A stretch of DNA of 64,000 bases from Angiostrongylus vasorum (taxonomy: Eukaryota > Nematoda > Chromadorea > Rhabditida > Metastrongylidae): positions 372,001 to 436,000 of the forward strand of contig JADANN010000144.1 in NCBI GenBank assembly GCA_018806985.1, in the 5' to 3' direction. Below the pieces are notes generated by a model. That model ran no database searches and had not been told where the DNA came from. It saw only the letters and a program-made list of their open reading frames with translations. Position 1 is the stretch's first letter; every line of letters begins with the position of its first letter. The position numbers were made by a program, and so were the translations under genes. Shown piece after piece: positions 20,850-33,084 of this stretch.

Positions 20850-23300
20850 TAGTATATTTGTACGCTTATCATTACAGAGACAATAGTAAGCAAGAACGAA
20901 AATTTTCAATAACATCCTTTTCGCTTACATAATTAAAGGAGCTAATCGATATTATCGATTTCTCCAGTCACGTTTTTTCTATGGTTAGCATTCTTGTATG
21001 TGCTTGCGCACTTTTCTTCTCACATGTTTTTTACGCACTAATTATAATTTAGGTTTTTCAAGAATCCATTACACAACGAAAGATATGCTTGGGCAAATAA
21101 CGATGCTTATAAGTCGCTTCATTAATTCCACGTTAGTACGCTGGTTCCTCAAGTGGGCACATTTACGTAAAACAAAATTCAAAACATCTGGATAAAAAAA
21201 GACAAAAAAGATGACACAGAGATCGATTAATATTGATTAGTTCCTCATAAATCCGAAATTGATTTACAACAAAATAGAAAATATTGGCCACACAGATCGC
21301 TGGAGTTGTTTTACCGGTGAGATTTGGAGTGAAGCACAGTTTCGACTGATTTAGTCGAAAAAATAAGGAAAAACAAAAAAGAGGGTAGTCATGGCGTGAG
21401 GTTTACCACAAAAAAAAGGAATAGGAAAGTATGAATGTTATAAAATGGGTGCTAAGAAGTGAATGGATGTGTCGGCATAATGTAGGAAATTCTGATTTAC
21501 GAGAACATTTCATTGAGTGTAAGTAAGTAAGGCAACGTAGAGGAAATAATGATAGATTGTAGTAGTAATCGATACTGTTAGTACCGACGTTTCATTCGTA
21601 GTGGTTAACACTTAGGTTTATTCCGATGTTTTCAAAAGGATTTCTTCCTTCGCTTCTTTTTTCTCCATAACAAAGGAGACTACTCGCTAAGAATTCAAAA
21701 ATTACAGGTAACAACCCGGTCACTGCTCATCAATCGTTTAGGAATGTACCATCCATGCAGTCGACTCTATTCATGACATCATAAGGTCACTGCTCTCTTC
21801 TTTGGGCCTATGCATTGATTTGCATGGGCGTACTGATGTGTCAACTCAGTGTTGTTATCCTCGGAAAAAAAGATAGGCGGCAGTGTTCTGACCCTGGAGG
21901 GATCAAGAGCTTTGTTTTCACTGGATGAGATAGTTCATGTAGAATAAAAAATTTAGTTGACGATGAAGTTCTGACGATAGTCGTGAGAATATGAACGCTT
22001 TCAAGATCTGAGAAACACATATAAACGCAATAATCCTTGGGAATAACAAGCTAAAGTAAAGGGCTTGTCAACATTATGCCATTGATACATAAGCAAAATT
22101 TAAATCACGTGATTAGCTACTTCAGAACACCTTCCCCTCTCGCACAGCTACAATTTCTGCCCATTCCGCTCTTTCTCGAGATGATCGTGCAAGTTTTTTT
22201 TTAGATATGATGACGCCTGGGGAAATTCTTTTCCTATTCCAGAAATTCTCTATGCCTACAACTTCGAGTTGATCCGATTTTAACGAAACACAAATACGCT
22301 AATCTATTTTGCGGGTATTCTCCTATTAGGATACGTAGATGCATTTGCTGAAGGTCTGAATTGGAGACATATCACAGAAGTCCACTGAGTCCAGAGGTCG
22401 ATAATCAGTGATATCTGTAAGGCAATCGGAACAGGTTTGTCTTCCTCGTGTCCCCTTTATTCAACGCATTTCGCTTGTAAGAAAATATGATCCCGGGACT
22501 CAAGGAGTCATTCTTCCCAATATATCTTCCATCTCATCGTGAGGCTTTCTTTAACAAGATAGACTGAGACATTCGGTATTATCGCCTTTGGAGACGAGTT
22601 TTCACGTGTATCGATGGTGCATTGCTGTCCAAACAAGTCAGCCGTTGTGTAATCTAGTCGTCCTTCAAGCACAAGATCTTGCCTCATACATTGGAAGAAA
22701 GACTCGCTAATGATTACTCTCCATAGAAGGCTTTCTGAGTGAATATAGGAGTTGAAGTACGATGAAAATTTCAAGTAGAAGTTTTTTCGTAATTTTTTCC
22801 ATGTGATGGCGTTAGATGGTATGAATCCTATCTTGATTTATAAGAGCTCTTACCAGAAAATCATATGGAATGACTTCGATGGGAGTTCCTCAAAATGGTC
22901 TCTCTGGGCGCAAAGAAAAAAACAATTTCCAAATGCCGGTGCTGGATTGGATATGAACTGATATGGATTGATATCAGCGATGTGCATGCACCAGAGATTT
23001 GATCGCCTCTTGTCGTTTATCATGCTGGCTGACCTTGTAAGCAGAAGAGCTGGGCTGACGTACGGGTCGTTAGGTCTAGTTCTCTGCTGAATGCTCAGAT
23101 CTTCTTCTTACTGAGTATTGAGTCACAAGACTTTGCCGAAACATCTTAGCTTGTTAGAAGGCAATTACCGTAGGATTTTTCCGCATTTCAGGATGAGCCT
23201 AGTTTTCCGCTGAGTGCTGAGATGTTTTTTTAAATGAAATATGAAGTTATAACCCTTACAAAAAATATTTCAGCGTGATAACAGGCAATTACCGTGTGAT
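20850..23300. other. Mostly unannotated sequence
   Basis: Apart from the diverged SINE A at 21.7 kb nothing is recognised. Around 23155-23330 the phrase GGCAATTACCGT plus flanks occurs twice, suggesting a small local duplication. Confidence 0.35.
21725..21935 (-). repeat. SINE A, diverged fragment
   Basis: CCATCCATGCAGTCGACTCT, GTGTCAACTCAGTGTTGTTA and GACCCTGGAGGGATCAAGAG match the body. The tRNA head is absent. Confidence 0.45.
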
Positions 23301-23307
23301 TTTCTTC

Positions 23308-23420
23308 TCATTTTCGGATGGGAACCTCAAACATCCTACTAATTTGACTGGCTCTCATTCCAGAATGTAGAGCTTCTTGTACCCAACCCAAGTTTAACGC
23401 TTGGGAATATTGCCCCATTA
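23308..23420 (-). other. Possible helix-turn-helix fragment
   Basis: The minus frame reads LGWVQEALHSGMRASQISRM then FEVPIRK, which has the spacing of a Pax/Tc1-type helix-turn-helix (xxLxxSGxxxxxISRxxxV). Only about 30 residues, no surrounding domain; at best a transposase scrap. Confidence 0.2.
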
Positions 23421-23539
23421 TAGTGTGGCAATGAACGTCACAGCCACCACATGTCCAGTACTTGTAAAAGGATATCTGATCGAAGTCACATGATAAAAAA
23501 AGAAAAAAAGTTCGTAGATTGAGTTTTACAAGCAATCGT

Positions 23540-23720
23540 TTTCTGTTGAGGTTATGAAGGTGTCTGGCTGACTAGACTGGAGTTAAATTGGACATTTAAG
23601 GCTCTGATGAAGGCAAGCGCACTGAAAACGTAAGTTACAGTGAACAAATAAATAGTATAGTAACAACCTCGTGTGTCCTCATCAAGAAAACAGCGGATTC
23701 TTAAGCAACTGTTCTGTGTT
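23540..23720 (+). repeat. PLE 3' terminus
   Basis: Contains TTGAGGTTATGAAGGTGTCT, GGCTCTGATGAAGGCAAGCG and AACAACCTCGTGTGTCC / TCATCAAGAAAACAGC, the same order as in the other PLE ends. No coding part remains. Confidence 0.65.
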
Positions 23721-24289
23721 TTTCGATAAATTCTTTCAAGATGGCAATCATAATGAAAGTAAGGTTCATTTCTCGAGTATCTTGCTGAATCCTTGATGAA
23801 ATTCACTTTATTCAACAAAGCAACGATTTGTGTTTTCGTTGAAGAAGACAGCCTACTAATATTTGGTGACTCGACAGTAACGGCGTCTACTGTCAGGTGG
23901 TTTGCTACCACCGCCAACAGTTCTTCATTTTCATTCGTTTTGATGTCTTCTATTCATTATTCAAAAAGATGGTTCGTTTCGAGTATTGGCTTTGTTGCAG
24001 CTTGATGAACAATCAACTACTTTCCCCATGGGCAACTTGAACGCTGGGTGAAAATGGTATTCCTTGACAGCTGTGATAATTGTGCTAGAGTATTCTCGGA
24101 GCTTCACAATGGGCAATCGTCGGTGCTTTCAGATCAGATAGGAAACCTTTCAGAATGATACCAATTTCAGCTACTAATTGACAGAAGAAAATCGAAGAGG
24201 ATGTATCTAAAAATGCTCACTTCAGATGATACTTAATTCTTCTCATTAAACCCGCCACAGCGCAACACGGTTTAACGACAGAGTGTTTG

Positions 24290-24545
24290 GCGTTGTTCAA
24301 TCCTTGATCGGTGGGTCATGCACTCAATTCCAATCGCAGCATCGTAGGAGTGATTGAATGCATTTTGGCTAAATAATGAAATTCGAGTAACCAGTGACGA
24401 ATCAAACCAGCCTACCCCTTGACATGTCTACCACCAAACTGCCGAACAGTTACGGATGCAGGAATTGGTTTCGTTAAAGAGCGGGATCGAGCCACTCATT
24501 ATTTTTTGCATTGGAAGGCCCCTCTAACCACTGGGCTACATACAC
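24290..24545 (-). repeat. SINE A, diverged
   Basis: GCGTTGTTCAATCCTTGATC, GAGTGATTGAATGCATTTTG, then the head AGCGGGATCGAGCCACTCA and CTCTAACCACTGGGCTACA. Old copy. Confidence 0.5.
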
Positions 24546-25171
24546 CAGGACTACTATCGCCATACGGTCAGGAAAATCGTCGCTTCTCTTTTCAAGCCTT
24601 TATGCTTTTCACGACTTCAAGTTTACGTCGAATTGTTGTCAAAATGCATTTCTCGATCCCTATTTTCGCCAAGGTTTTGTCGTCGATTTATGTTCATTGT
24701 AGTTGTAAGTGTGTGAGAAACGAATGAAATGGTGAAGAAATAACTATGTGAAAAACTGCTAAGCAATTTTTTCTCAGCGCCGGAAGGGCACAAATAGACC
24801 TCTGAGGGAAAAGAGGCTTTCCGAAAGCCAACGCTTTGCCTATGTTGAAAGAAAAAAACTAAAGCCTCTAAAGAGCAGGGAATTAAATCGAAATATTCAA
24901 AGTCGATTAGCCGTTTTCACTTGAAAGAACAGTGCCTCCGAGTCCTGGTAAAAAACAGAACTCAAAAAAAAATCGTAAAATTTAATATTACACGCGATTA
25001 AATTAAGAAGAAGTGGTTACGAAATAAAGAAGGTTGAACGAAGAAGAAACGGTTATGGATGGAGCGATGTATAATAAAGAATGAAACATGGAATTTGTCA
25101 GAAGAATCACGAAATCACAGGTGTTACATATACACTGTCATAAGTCGTGGTTTCAACGTAATATAGAAATC

Positions 25172-25250
25172 GGCGACCCGCGTAGCGCAGTGGTTAGAGA
25201 TGAGTTGTGATGAACACGGTCCTTGGTTCTATCGTGAAATCCGAGTGAAT
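25172..25250 (+). repeat. tRNA-like SINE head
   Basis: GACCCGCGTAGCGCAGTGGT is a strong A-box match. The B box is decayed (CTTGGTTCTATCGTG). The body is not recognisable. Confidence 0.35.
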
Positions 25251-25719
25251 ATGAAATCCCTAGATAAAATGAACAATGACACAAGAAGTCGTCTTTTTAC
25301 TATTCACTCAATGATACTAGCAAAATTAAATGTTTTTTCTTTTTACTATAGAGAGATTAATTTTCAATCACGATGGATGACAGTGAAACCCACAAATATA
25401 AATAGTTCTTCGACGATATTCTATAGAGAAACCCTTTTATACAATAACTTCTATTCTACACAAAAGAAAAACTTTAAAAAAGATCTTTATTGAAGTAGGT
25501 CCGGTAGGTTTTTCATCTTAGACGCAACGCAGACGATATACGACAGCCATTAGGGCTTATAAGACGAACTCGCTTGCTTAACAATCCGTCGGATGACGTA
25601 TTTTTTCGGTATTTTGGGGAAAAAAAAGCCCTCGTCATTTAGAATAATAAAAGTGGTACATAAAAGAAATTTTGAAAACTATGGTAGTAACGAGACTATC
25701 GTATTTGCAAAACATGGAC

Positions 25720-25800
25720 TCGAATCATCAGCTCTGAGGAAGAAGAAGTCGAAACGTTAGCCGAATAAAAGTTTTACAACTACCTGGTTTAAGGTGAACA
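25720..25800 (+). repeat. PLE 3' block, short fragment
   Basis: GCTCTGAGGAAGAAGAAGTC / GAAACGTTAGCCGAATAA is the variant PLE end block, also seen at 43460, 52290 and 54230. Confidence 0.5.
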
Positions 25801-26478
25801 ATCCGAAGAAATCACGCTCATTCACGCAGAGGTAAACTGAAATTCGCTGTAGAATAATATTATCGTAGTATCTACGCAATATTACAGACTTTCCGCCTGT
25901 AAGCACGGTAAACACAGGAAACGTTTGCATTAAGATGGAACTTCCATCGGATACAGGAATAAACAGTTAATTTGTTCCTAAACGCTTTGCCGATAAAGAA
26001 TACGATGGTTTCGAATCTAGTAAGGGGTGAGAATAGCAGAGAAAAGTTCAGTTGATGAAAAAATTGAAAAGATAAGGACGCGAGAAAAAGACATTAAACT
26101 TGGAGAAACTAGGAAATAGCATGGAAAATTTAACGCAGCGGTTAATCGTTGATGAGCAACTTATGTCTTAATGAGTTAAAAGTAGGTAATTATTAATGAT
26201 AACTGTTAAAAGGCCGAAGAAATTACAACTGATTGATAACCGAATGGCGCGAAATTGCTACCGCCATTAAACCTCTTGTGTGCCTAAGAGAGGCAGTTGA
26301 ATGTTATCATATCATCTTCAATCATCCTGAAAACGGAAGAAAAAATAGAAATTTAAATGTCTTGAATTAATATGTGTTTATTTGCCAACATCGTGTAAGC
26401 TCAACAACTTAGACACAAAAATACGACAAATTATTTTTCACTATTTTTTCGTCAGTAGTTAACACAAAAAAGAGAGTG

Positions 26479-26750
26479 AAAAGCTCTCGGTGTTGATCAA
26501 TCCCCTGAGGAATGCGCCATGCATTCGACTTCGTTAAGCATCGCTGGAGGTGACTGAATGCATATCTAGCATTTATAACGACTCGCCGTGGTCCATCGAT
26601 GTATCTAGCCAGTGCTGCTATCCTCCGAGACAAGTCTGGTACCAATTTGCCAACCCTGGAGGGATGGAAGGCTTGGTGGGCCATGAGCGCTAGGACCGAT
26701 CCCACGTGTGTATTGCTGGGCGCCTCCGACCATCGCGCCACACGCGTAGT
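26479..26750 (-). repeat. SINE A (tRNA-derived)
   Basis: AAAGCTCTCGGTGTTGATCA at the tail, GACCGATCCCACGTGTGT and CATCGCGCCACACGCG at the head. Complete minus copy. Confidence 0.78.
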
Positions 26751-27130
26751 TAACATAGGCCAAGAAAAGTGTGGTGTCTAGGAAGGTGTAAATAAGTCTG
26801 ACTGTCATATCTAATGATATATCTTTATAGCACTTGATAGTCTACAGTTGAACAATCACTAAAGCTTACTAATCATGATGGACTATTCGATAAGGTCCCA
26901 AAGTAAGCCGGTAGGATGCGCTGACCAAGCGAAAAGAGGAAGGAATGAACAAGTCGCCAGTAAAGGCTACTCTAATCTTATACTGACAAATAGGACATAA
27001 CAGATAAGCTTAGCATAAGTGTTTCTATGAGTTTTATTATTGTTATTATTGCTACTGTCTCTCTGCTTATTCACAATTTTGACTTATTATCTACTGCCTA
27101 CTCTTTTTAGCGGCAGGGTATGCGTTGCGA

Positions 27131-27559
27131 AATATAACTTTAATGATGCTGAGATATTTGCAAAACTCTGGACCGCAGGTGCCTATGGTGGGGAACGAAC
27201 ACGCTATTGTCCTTTCCGGGGAGTAGCGCGCTCACCACCACACCATGCGGGTTCTTCGTTTCGCCTGTCTCTCAGCTAGTTCTATTGATATTGAGTTCTA
27301 TTGAGTTCTATTATAACTGCAGCCTCAGCTTAACTGGGTTCGTTGCCGATTTGGGCCTCCCAGATCAATCCCGCTGACGGGTGATTGCTGATGGCAAAAG
27401 ATCAATAGAACTAGCTGAGAGACAGGCGGAACGAAGGACCCGCATGGTGTGGTGGTGAGCGCGCTACTCCCCGGAAAGGACAATAGCGCGTTCGTTCCCC
27501 ACCATAGGCACCTGCGGTCCAGAGTTTTGCAAATATCTCAGCATCATTAAAGTTATATT
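27131..27559. repeat. Foldback element with tRNA-like arms, near-perfect
   Basis: Two inverted arms, 27131-27289 and 27401-27559, each 159 bp, differ at 3 positions by my hand alignment; a 111 bp loop lies between. Each arm contains an 85-base tRNA-like unit. On the plus strand of the right arm it is 27436-27520, starting GGACCCGCATGG and ending CCTGCGGTCC, with a B-box-like GTTCGTTCC. A family tail (TACTGCCTACTC, GGCAGGGTATGCG) precedes it at about 27065-27130. It has the look of a recently formed or gene-converted palindrome. Confidence 0.85.
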
Positions 27560-27564
27560 CTGCT

Positions 27565-30185
27565 TATTCATTTTAGGAAATATAAAAATATATTCGGTCC
27601 GAAAAAGTTAAGAAGAATGAACAAGATTTTTCTTTTAGTTCTATCCCAATTTTTTTCTCTTGATTATATCAACAATAAAAATGGCAGCATGATAATGAAT
27701 TTTCTAAAGTTCAATAGCTCAAAACTTCTGGGCTAGTAGAGGCTTAAGGCCTTTCAGTAATGCTGTTTGATTTGTTCATTAATTGTGGACTTTGAGCTCC
27801 TGCAACAATTATCCTCTTGCAAATATCAACGACTTAAAATGAAGCTCAAGGAAGTGAGCAAACGGCTTCCAACGGGGATTCTATGGAATGGACCACAGAC
27901 AGATCGTAAACAAAGTCTGAGAACGTTTTACTAGATGAACTATCCAGCTTCTAATAGTTCTGCTGACGCAAAAGTAGCCTTACATTGTCGACAGAGCCCA
28001 GGGAAATGTAGAGAATTACAAAAAAGAAAACTGAAAAAACCTTAGTTCGTGATAAAATAATCTCTGAAGCAATGGGTAAATGAAAGGAGATAAGAAGATT
28101 TTTTTAGAAATAGACAAATTCTTACCTAGTAAGCAATAACTTTAGCCACTCTGAGGTGTAGTGGAGGTTTACCCATCTCCGCCCACAATTTTTCTATTAT
28201 GCGAGACGTGGGAAAAGCAATCAATTTAACCTAAAGAGTTGTGAACCACCAAAGCAAAATTTGAATGACGAGCCTTACGGAATGTTAGACGAGTAAATAG
28301 AAATTCAGATCTTATTTTCAGAAGCCTATGTAGGCAAAAAGGAATTTAGTTCTTAGAGAAATTAGTTCTTTTCGTGGTTCACACATCTACTGATAGGCCC
28401 AATCGAATGATGAAAACAGATTTCGGCAAACGGAAATGAATCTCGGAGTGAAGTACCACGATGAGGAGGCAAGGAAGGTTGTAATATTTTTTGACTTATC
28501 ACGAAAAAAGGTGTTATCGTATCTGAACTGGACTTCTGAAAAAAAGAAACAAGTTTCATAGATGTCACTCTTCACGAAAGAAATAAATCACCATGAATAA
28601 TGGTTATCATAACGAAAGGAAGCGACACAGGGTTTTTTTGCTCCATGTAGTATTCGTAAGCTCAAATGTTGATGATAGACACTTTAACAGTGAGAAGTGT
28701 TTCGAAGTAATCCAAAACGTTTCGTGTATTTCCAAAGAATATCGCCTCGCTTAAGGTTGACCAAGTCTTTGAGGTTGGCAAATAGGTACTATAATTGCTC
28801 GGGAAAACAAAATAAAAACTAGCTTCTTACATAGGTAAGGTCTGATAATTACAATGTGTGGCACCTTACTAAAGGACTAATCAACGTCGAATGGTTTATC
28901 GTTTAAACCGTACAGAGTTACGGTGTCGAAACCTCGTCCTCATAGTAGTGGGACTGTGTCCTTATGGCGTACTTCTGGAATGGTGCTGTTATCGGGAATG
29001 TTTGAGGGCGAGCCATTCATACCCTTATAAATTGGCTTCAAAGTTAACCGTCATCCAGTGAAGTGCCAAGAAGTTCAAAATTGCCATATAACAACAAAAA
29101 ATGCAAAAAGATTTTCACTTTGTATGTTTATATTAGAGCTTTGCAACCGTATGAAACATATATAGCTGCCTAAGCTCTGGGATATACGAATCAACCAATT
29201 ACCAAAATCTGTTTCTTATTTAACTACAAGAACGTTGAGATACAAGCAAAACTCGGAAAGTCGGGCCTGCTTCGAACCCGTGATTACCTTCTTCGAAGGT
29301 TCATTATGTTTATTCAAACGCAAGTAATCAATTCTATAGATAACCTTTAAACAGAAGGACATCTCGAAAGAATCACTGGACAATGATAAATTGCACTTCC
29401 ACTTTAGAAAGGAGACATAAATGATGCTAACACTAGCGTTTCTACGTGTTCTGCAGGTTCTATCACCTTTGCTTTCATGCTCGAAGCTTGGCGAGCCACC
29501 CATAGCTGTTTACTTGTCATAAAAAGAACAAAACAAAAGCCCAAAACACTAATGACCCCCCTTGTTCATTGAGAGAGAGTTACTGGATGTGCTGCACGGA
29601 CTAGTAGAGATTTACTGATTCTGCCTTGCTATATTCGGCGACTAATAGTTGGAGTAGATGAGTCATAGACAGAGCTCAGTCTCCATTTCTTTTATGCAAG
29701 GCGATATTGCAACTTTTTGTTAGAAGGTAAAAAACAGCAAATGACCAGGGCTTTCTCCGGAACCTTGAGATGTAAGCTTCGCTAAGTACTATGGTTATAT
29801 CAACATCTTTTATTTTCCCATTTTTTTACCGCGTCTTTTCACCGAGTCGATCTTGGAAAGCAAAAACGTTCAAATTAGCAGTGCATTAGAAGTACTTACA
29901 AATAAATATGATATATCCTATATAAGGCTAAATAATATAAAGACATGGACTTAACAGGATGTGAGAAGCAAGAATCTATGGTGGTTATTCGTCTAAAAAT
30001 CCATAGCAGTTTTTTCTTCCTCTTATTTCGTGTCATGAGTAAATTATTCATTTGTAGTTACCAGTAGGATGATGGACCCATGGCTAGAAAAAATGATGAC
30101 GAAGGAATGGAAGAGAATGAAAACTACGAATGTTTCGTGTTTGCTTTTGACGTTTGGTACATAAAGAACCAGTAATTTTTTATCT
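27565..30185. other. Mostly unannotated sequence
   Basis: Only the foldback arm fragment at 29.2 kb is recognised. Short open frames occur, but none has a domain or paired splice sites. Confidence 0.35.
29215..29310 (-). repeat. Foldback family, arm end fragment
   Basis: ACGTTGAGATACAAGCAAAA, CTCGGAAAGTCGGGCC, then GCTTCGAACCCGTGATTACC. Second-subtype B box on the minus strand. Diverged. Confidence 0.45.
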
Positions 30186-30188
30186 CAC

Positions 30189-30305
30189 TTTTATTCATTC
30201 ATCCATTCATTCAGTCATTCATTCGGTTATTCATTCTATCATCCATTAATTCGTTACTTATTCACTCATTAGTTTATTCATTCAGTCGTTCACTCATTCT
30301 TTCAG
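30189..30305. repeat. Degenerate (ATTC)n simple repeat
   Basis: ATTCATTC/ATTCATCC/ATTCAGTC units in tandem with many substitutions, an old tetranucleotide tract. Confidence 0.7.
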
Positions 30306-30600
30306 CTATTTGTCCATTCCTATCGTAAAAAACGTCTTCATTGTGATCATTTATAGAATATTTATGACCATCTCCGCTTCCTGTTGTCCTTGGTTTGAAA
30401 GAGAGTAGGCGATGTCCTGAAGGTGGTATATTCAAAAGGACTTTTGAACTCTTGAACTTTAAGAACTAAGTAAGAAAGGAACTTTTCTCTCCTTAAGAAG
30501 ACTATTGAAATTTATGGAATGCATACAGTAGATTCATTATTCCTTTTCATGTAAACTTGTAGAAGTGTGTGAACTATTTCTAGCAGTTTCCTTTTCTCAG

Positions 30601-30667
30601 GACAACATTCATAGAAGAGATGATTGATGCTGCCTGTGATCAACAAGGGAAGACCGATGATGAGTGA
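30601..30667 (+). other. Orphan terminal-exon-like segment
   Basis: A strong acceptor (TTTCCTTTTCTCAG, ending 30600) precedes TTFIEEMIDAACDQQGKTDD plus E and a TGA at 30665-30667. The composition is protein-like and acidic. I could not find an upstream exon with a matching donor, so it may be chance. Confidence 0.2.
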
Positions 30668-30957
30668 ATGTTGTCGATGTTGAACAGTTCATCTTTGAAC
30701 TATGAATGAATTGTTTCGATAAAGTAAAGTACATCAAGGGTTTAAAAGCGAGGAGGGAAAGAACTTTCACTCAGTCAACAGAGGAACTTGGTAATAATGT
30801 GGCACATAAGGAAAAAATACCTTCCAGATGTCCAAGTAAAAGAGGTGAGATAGAAAAAAGAGCAGTTACAAACTGGAGAAGAAATTTTCTTCTAAGCGTT
30901 GTTTTACTTATAACGTAACTGATTGTCGAAAAAATTAATAAATTGATACTAAACTGT

Positions 30958-31112
30958 TACTTCAACGAAGCTGAGATATTTGCAAAACTTTGGACCGCAG
31001 GTGCCTATGGTGGGGAACGAACGCGCTATTGTCCTTTCCGGGGAGTAACGCGTTCACCACTACACCATGTGGGTCCTCCGTTTCGCTTGTCTCTCAGCTA
31101 GTTCTATCTAAA
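30958..31112 (-). repeat. Foldback family, single arm
   Basis: Matches the left arm of the 27 kb element for its whole length (GCTGAGATATTTGCAAAACT, GGACCGCAGGTGCCTATGG, TCTCAGCTAGTTCTAT), but has no partner arm. The outer edge begins at about AACGAAGCTGAG. Confidence 0.7.
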
Positions 31113-32464
31113 CTGTTACACTCCGACTAGTTCAAAAAAATTACTATTTATTGCCCGATGCTTTTTTTTATAGTAACAGATAATTTTCTGGCAACATCAG
31201 GAGTTGAGGAGTTGTGAGCATGATGCGCTTATAGAAGAAGCTTTTCAGATTGGTTCTAAGGGTATAAATGGATTTTCTAGAATGTTCGTACGATTTTGAA
31301 TCCGGGATATACGACACTTTCGGGAACATTATCGGCCCTGCTTCAGGGAATCTCTTTGATTCAATCGCTTTGGTGAAATACAAGGTTCACGAAGAAAATC
31401 CAAAAACTAAAGCTTTACCATGGTAGACTTCGGGAGCGCACAGCTATAGAAGAAGATGTTTAAATTGTGGTCGTTTTGTCTCCATCTAAACTTCACTATG
31501 AGCTGAGATTTGAGCCGAGGGTAGAGCAGTGGTGAAGATGCCATTCAATAACACTCGCAATACTGTGCTTCTACCGCATCCTGGGGCAACCGATCCTTCT
31601 ATCCCTATGAGGCTGAAGAAATCTACAAAGGTTTGCCACTGGTTGAGGCGAAAAATATGGTAACGCCGTAGTAACGCTAGCCTAGTATTCCATAGAGAAT
31701 CTACTCTGCCCAGAATTCAACGAAATCCACAAAAAGATCAAAATCCTCAAGCAGCAATAGTACGTAACATTGGGTGTGCAAAAAGCATTAATTGAAATGT
31801 AGTTCTTTAGCGTTTGGAGAGACAATTCTTCTTGAGTGCCTGCGCATTTAAATCAATGCATATTGTCGGTTGGGCTTAGAACATTGTTTTGTTTTAATTA
31901 TAATCCAATTCTTGCATGTCACAAAAGCACTGCATGGTTTGCCATAATGCCATATAGAAAGACTGTAAAAGCTATAGCACAGATTCTTGATCTCTTACAA
32001 GACGTTCTGTAGCACTTCTTTTTGGAGGTTTTGGAACAACGGATGGAATAGACATTGAAGGCAATTCGACAAGATGATAATAAATAGTGACACCAATAAT
32101 GAATGACAATGATAACACACAACATATTTTTTGACTTGCATGACAGTAAATTTAGACGGAAATGTTAAGCTTGGACGACGCCAACAGTTAGACATGTAGG
32201 AGACATATAGGACACAAGGAGATAACGGCGAATATTTTAAGGCTGAAGCTACGATCACAGAGGAATCAAAGACTTCACTGCTCAAAATTTTAAGCAGGCG
32301 CTCTCAGTCATTTCGAAAACTCCAAAATAAGATGCAGGGACAATTGCCCTCAGGGGAACTAGTGACTCTTTCCTAATAAAGCGTAAAAGATGATTAGTCG
32401 CGCATTTAACTAAACGTCGTAGAAGTGGTTGGATGCACAATCCAATTATTATTTACTACCAGTT

Positions 32465-32725
32465 CGAACTACAACTATAAGTACAGCTTCAACTTAACTC
32501 GAGTTCATTGCCGATTTGAGCTCCTCAGATCAATCCAGCTGAAGAGTGATTGCTGATGGCGTTGATCGATAGAACTAGCTGAGAGACAGACGGAACGAAG
32601 GACTCGCATGGTGTGGTGGTGAACGCGTTAGCCTTCGGAAAAGGTAATAACGCGTTGGTTCCGCACCGCAGGTGTCTGCGGTGCGGAGTTTTGCAAATAT
32701 CTCAGCATCATTAAAACCACCTATT
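32465..32725 (+). repeat. Foldback family, loop plus right arm
   Basis: Carries the loop (CAGATCAATCCAGC, GATTGCTGATGGC) and one arm (CTAGCTGAGAGACAGACGGA, GCATGGTGTGGTGGTGAACG, TTGCAAATATCTCAGCATCA). The left arm is missing. Confidence 0.7.
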
Positions 32726-32748
32726 CATTTTTAAAGTCAAGGTATGGT

Positions 32749-33080
32749 ATGAAACAGAACCACAAGTGTGCTGAAACATGAACACAACGTAGGACTTCAG
32801 GTGGGCTTCGAACCCATGACTACCCTTAGCGGGGGGCTCACGTGCTATCCATCACACCAACTGAGGTCCTTGCTTAAGCTTCCTTCCGGTCAGTTTTTGA
32901 CTATAACGGTGCTATCAGTAATCACTTGTCAAAGGCAATAAAAACTAGCCAAGAGAAAGGCAAAGCAAGGGCTTCGATTGGTGTGGTGGGTAGCACATGT
33001 GCCTCCGGAAAGGTAGTCATGGGTGAGAGCCCGCCTGAGATTCCGACTTTTGCTCACACCTCAGCATCTTCGTGATTCAT
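32749..33080. repeat. Foldback element with tRNA-like arms, second subtype
   Basis: Inverted arms about 32775-32900 and 32950-33080. The minus-strand unit 32792-32869 is a 78-base tRNA-like sequence with a consensus B box (GGGTTCGAAGCCC) and near-complementary ends (GGACCTC / GAAGTCC). The plus-strand partner is 32969-33044 (GGCTTCGATTGGTGTGG to CCTGAGATTCC). Loop and inner flanks resemble the 42.3 kb copy (AAAAACT, AGAGAAAGGCAAAGC). Confidence 0.65.
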
Positions 33081-33084
33081 ATTT

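Noticed and set aside
23552..23917. A 121-codon minus frame
   Set aside because: Its end overlaps the PLE 3' terminus (23540-23720) and the rest has no recognised domain.
26409..26808. Overlapping frames of 60-115 codons on both strands
   Set aside because: Read-through of a SINE A copy; the same pseudo-peptides recur at 40.1, 42.6 and 62.6 kb.
32792..32869. A functional tRNA gene on the minus strand
   Set aside because: Acceptor-stem mismatch, no certain anticodon loop, and it is one arm of an inverted repeat with related decayed copies. Treated as tRNA-derived repeat.
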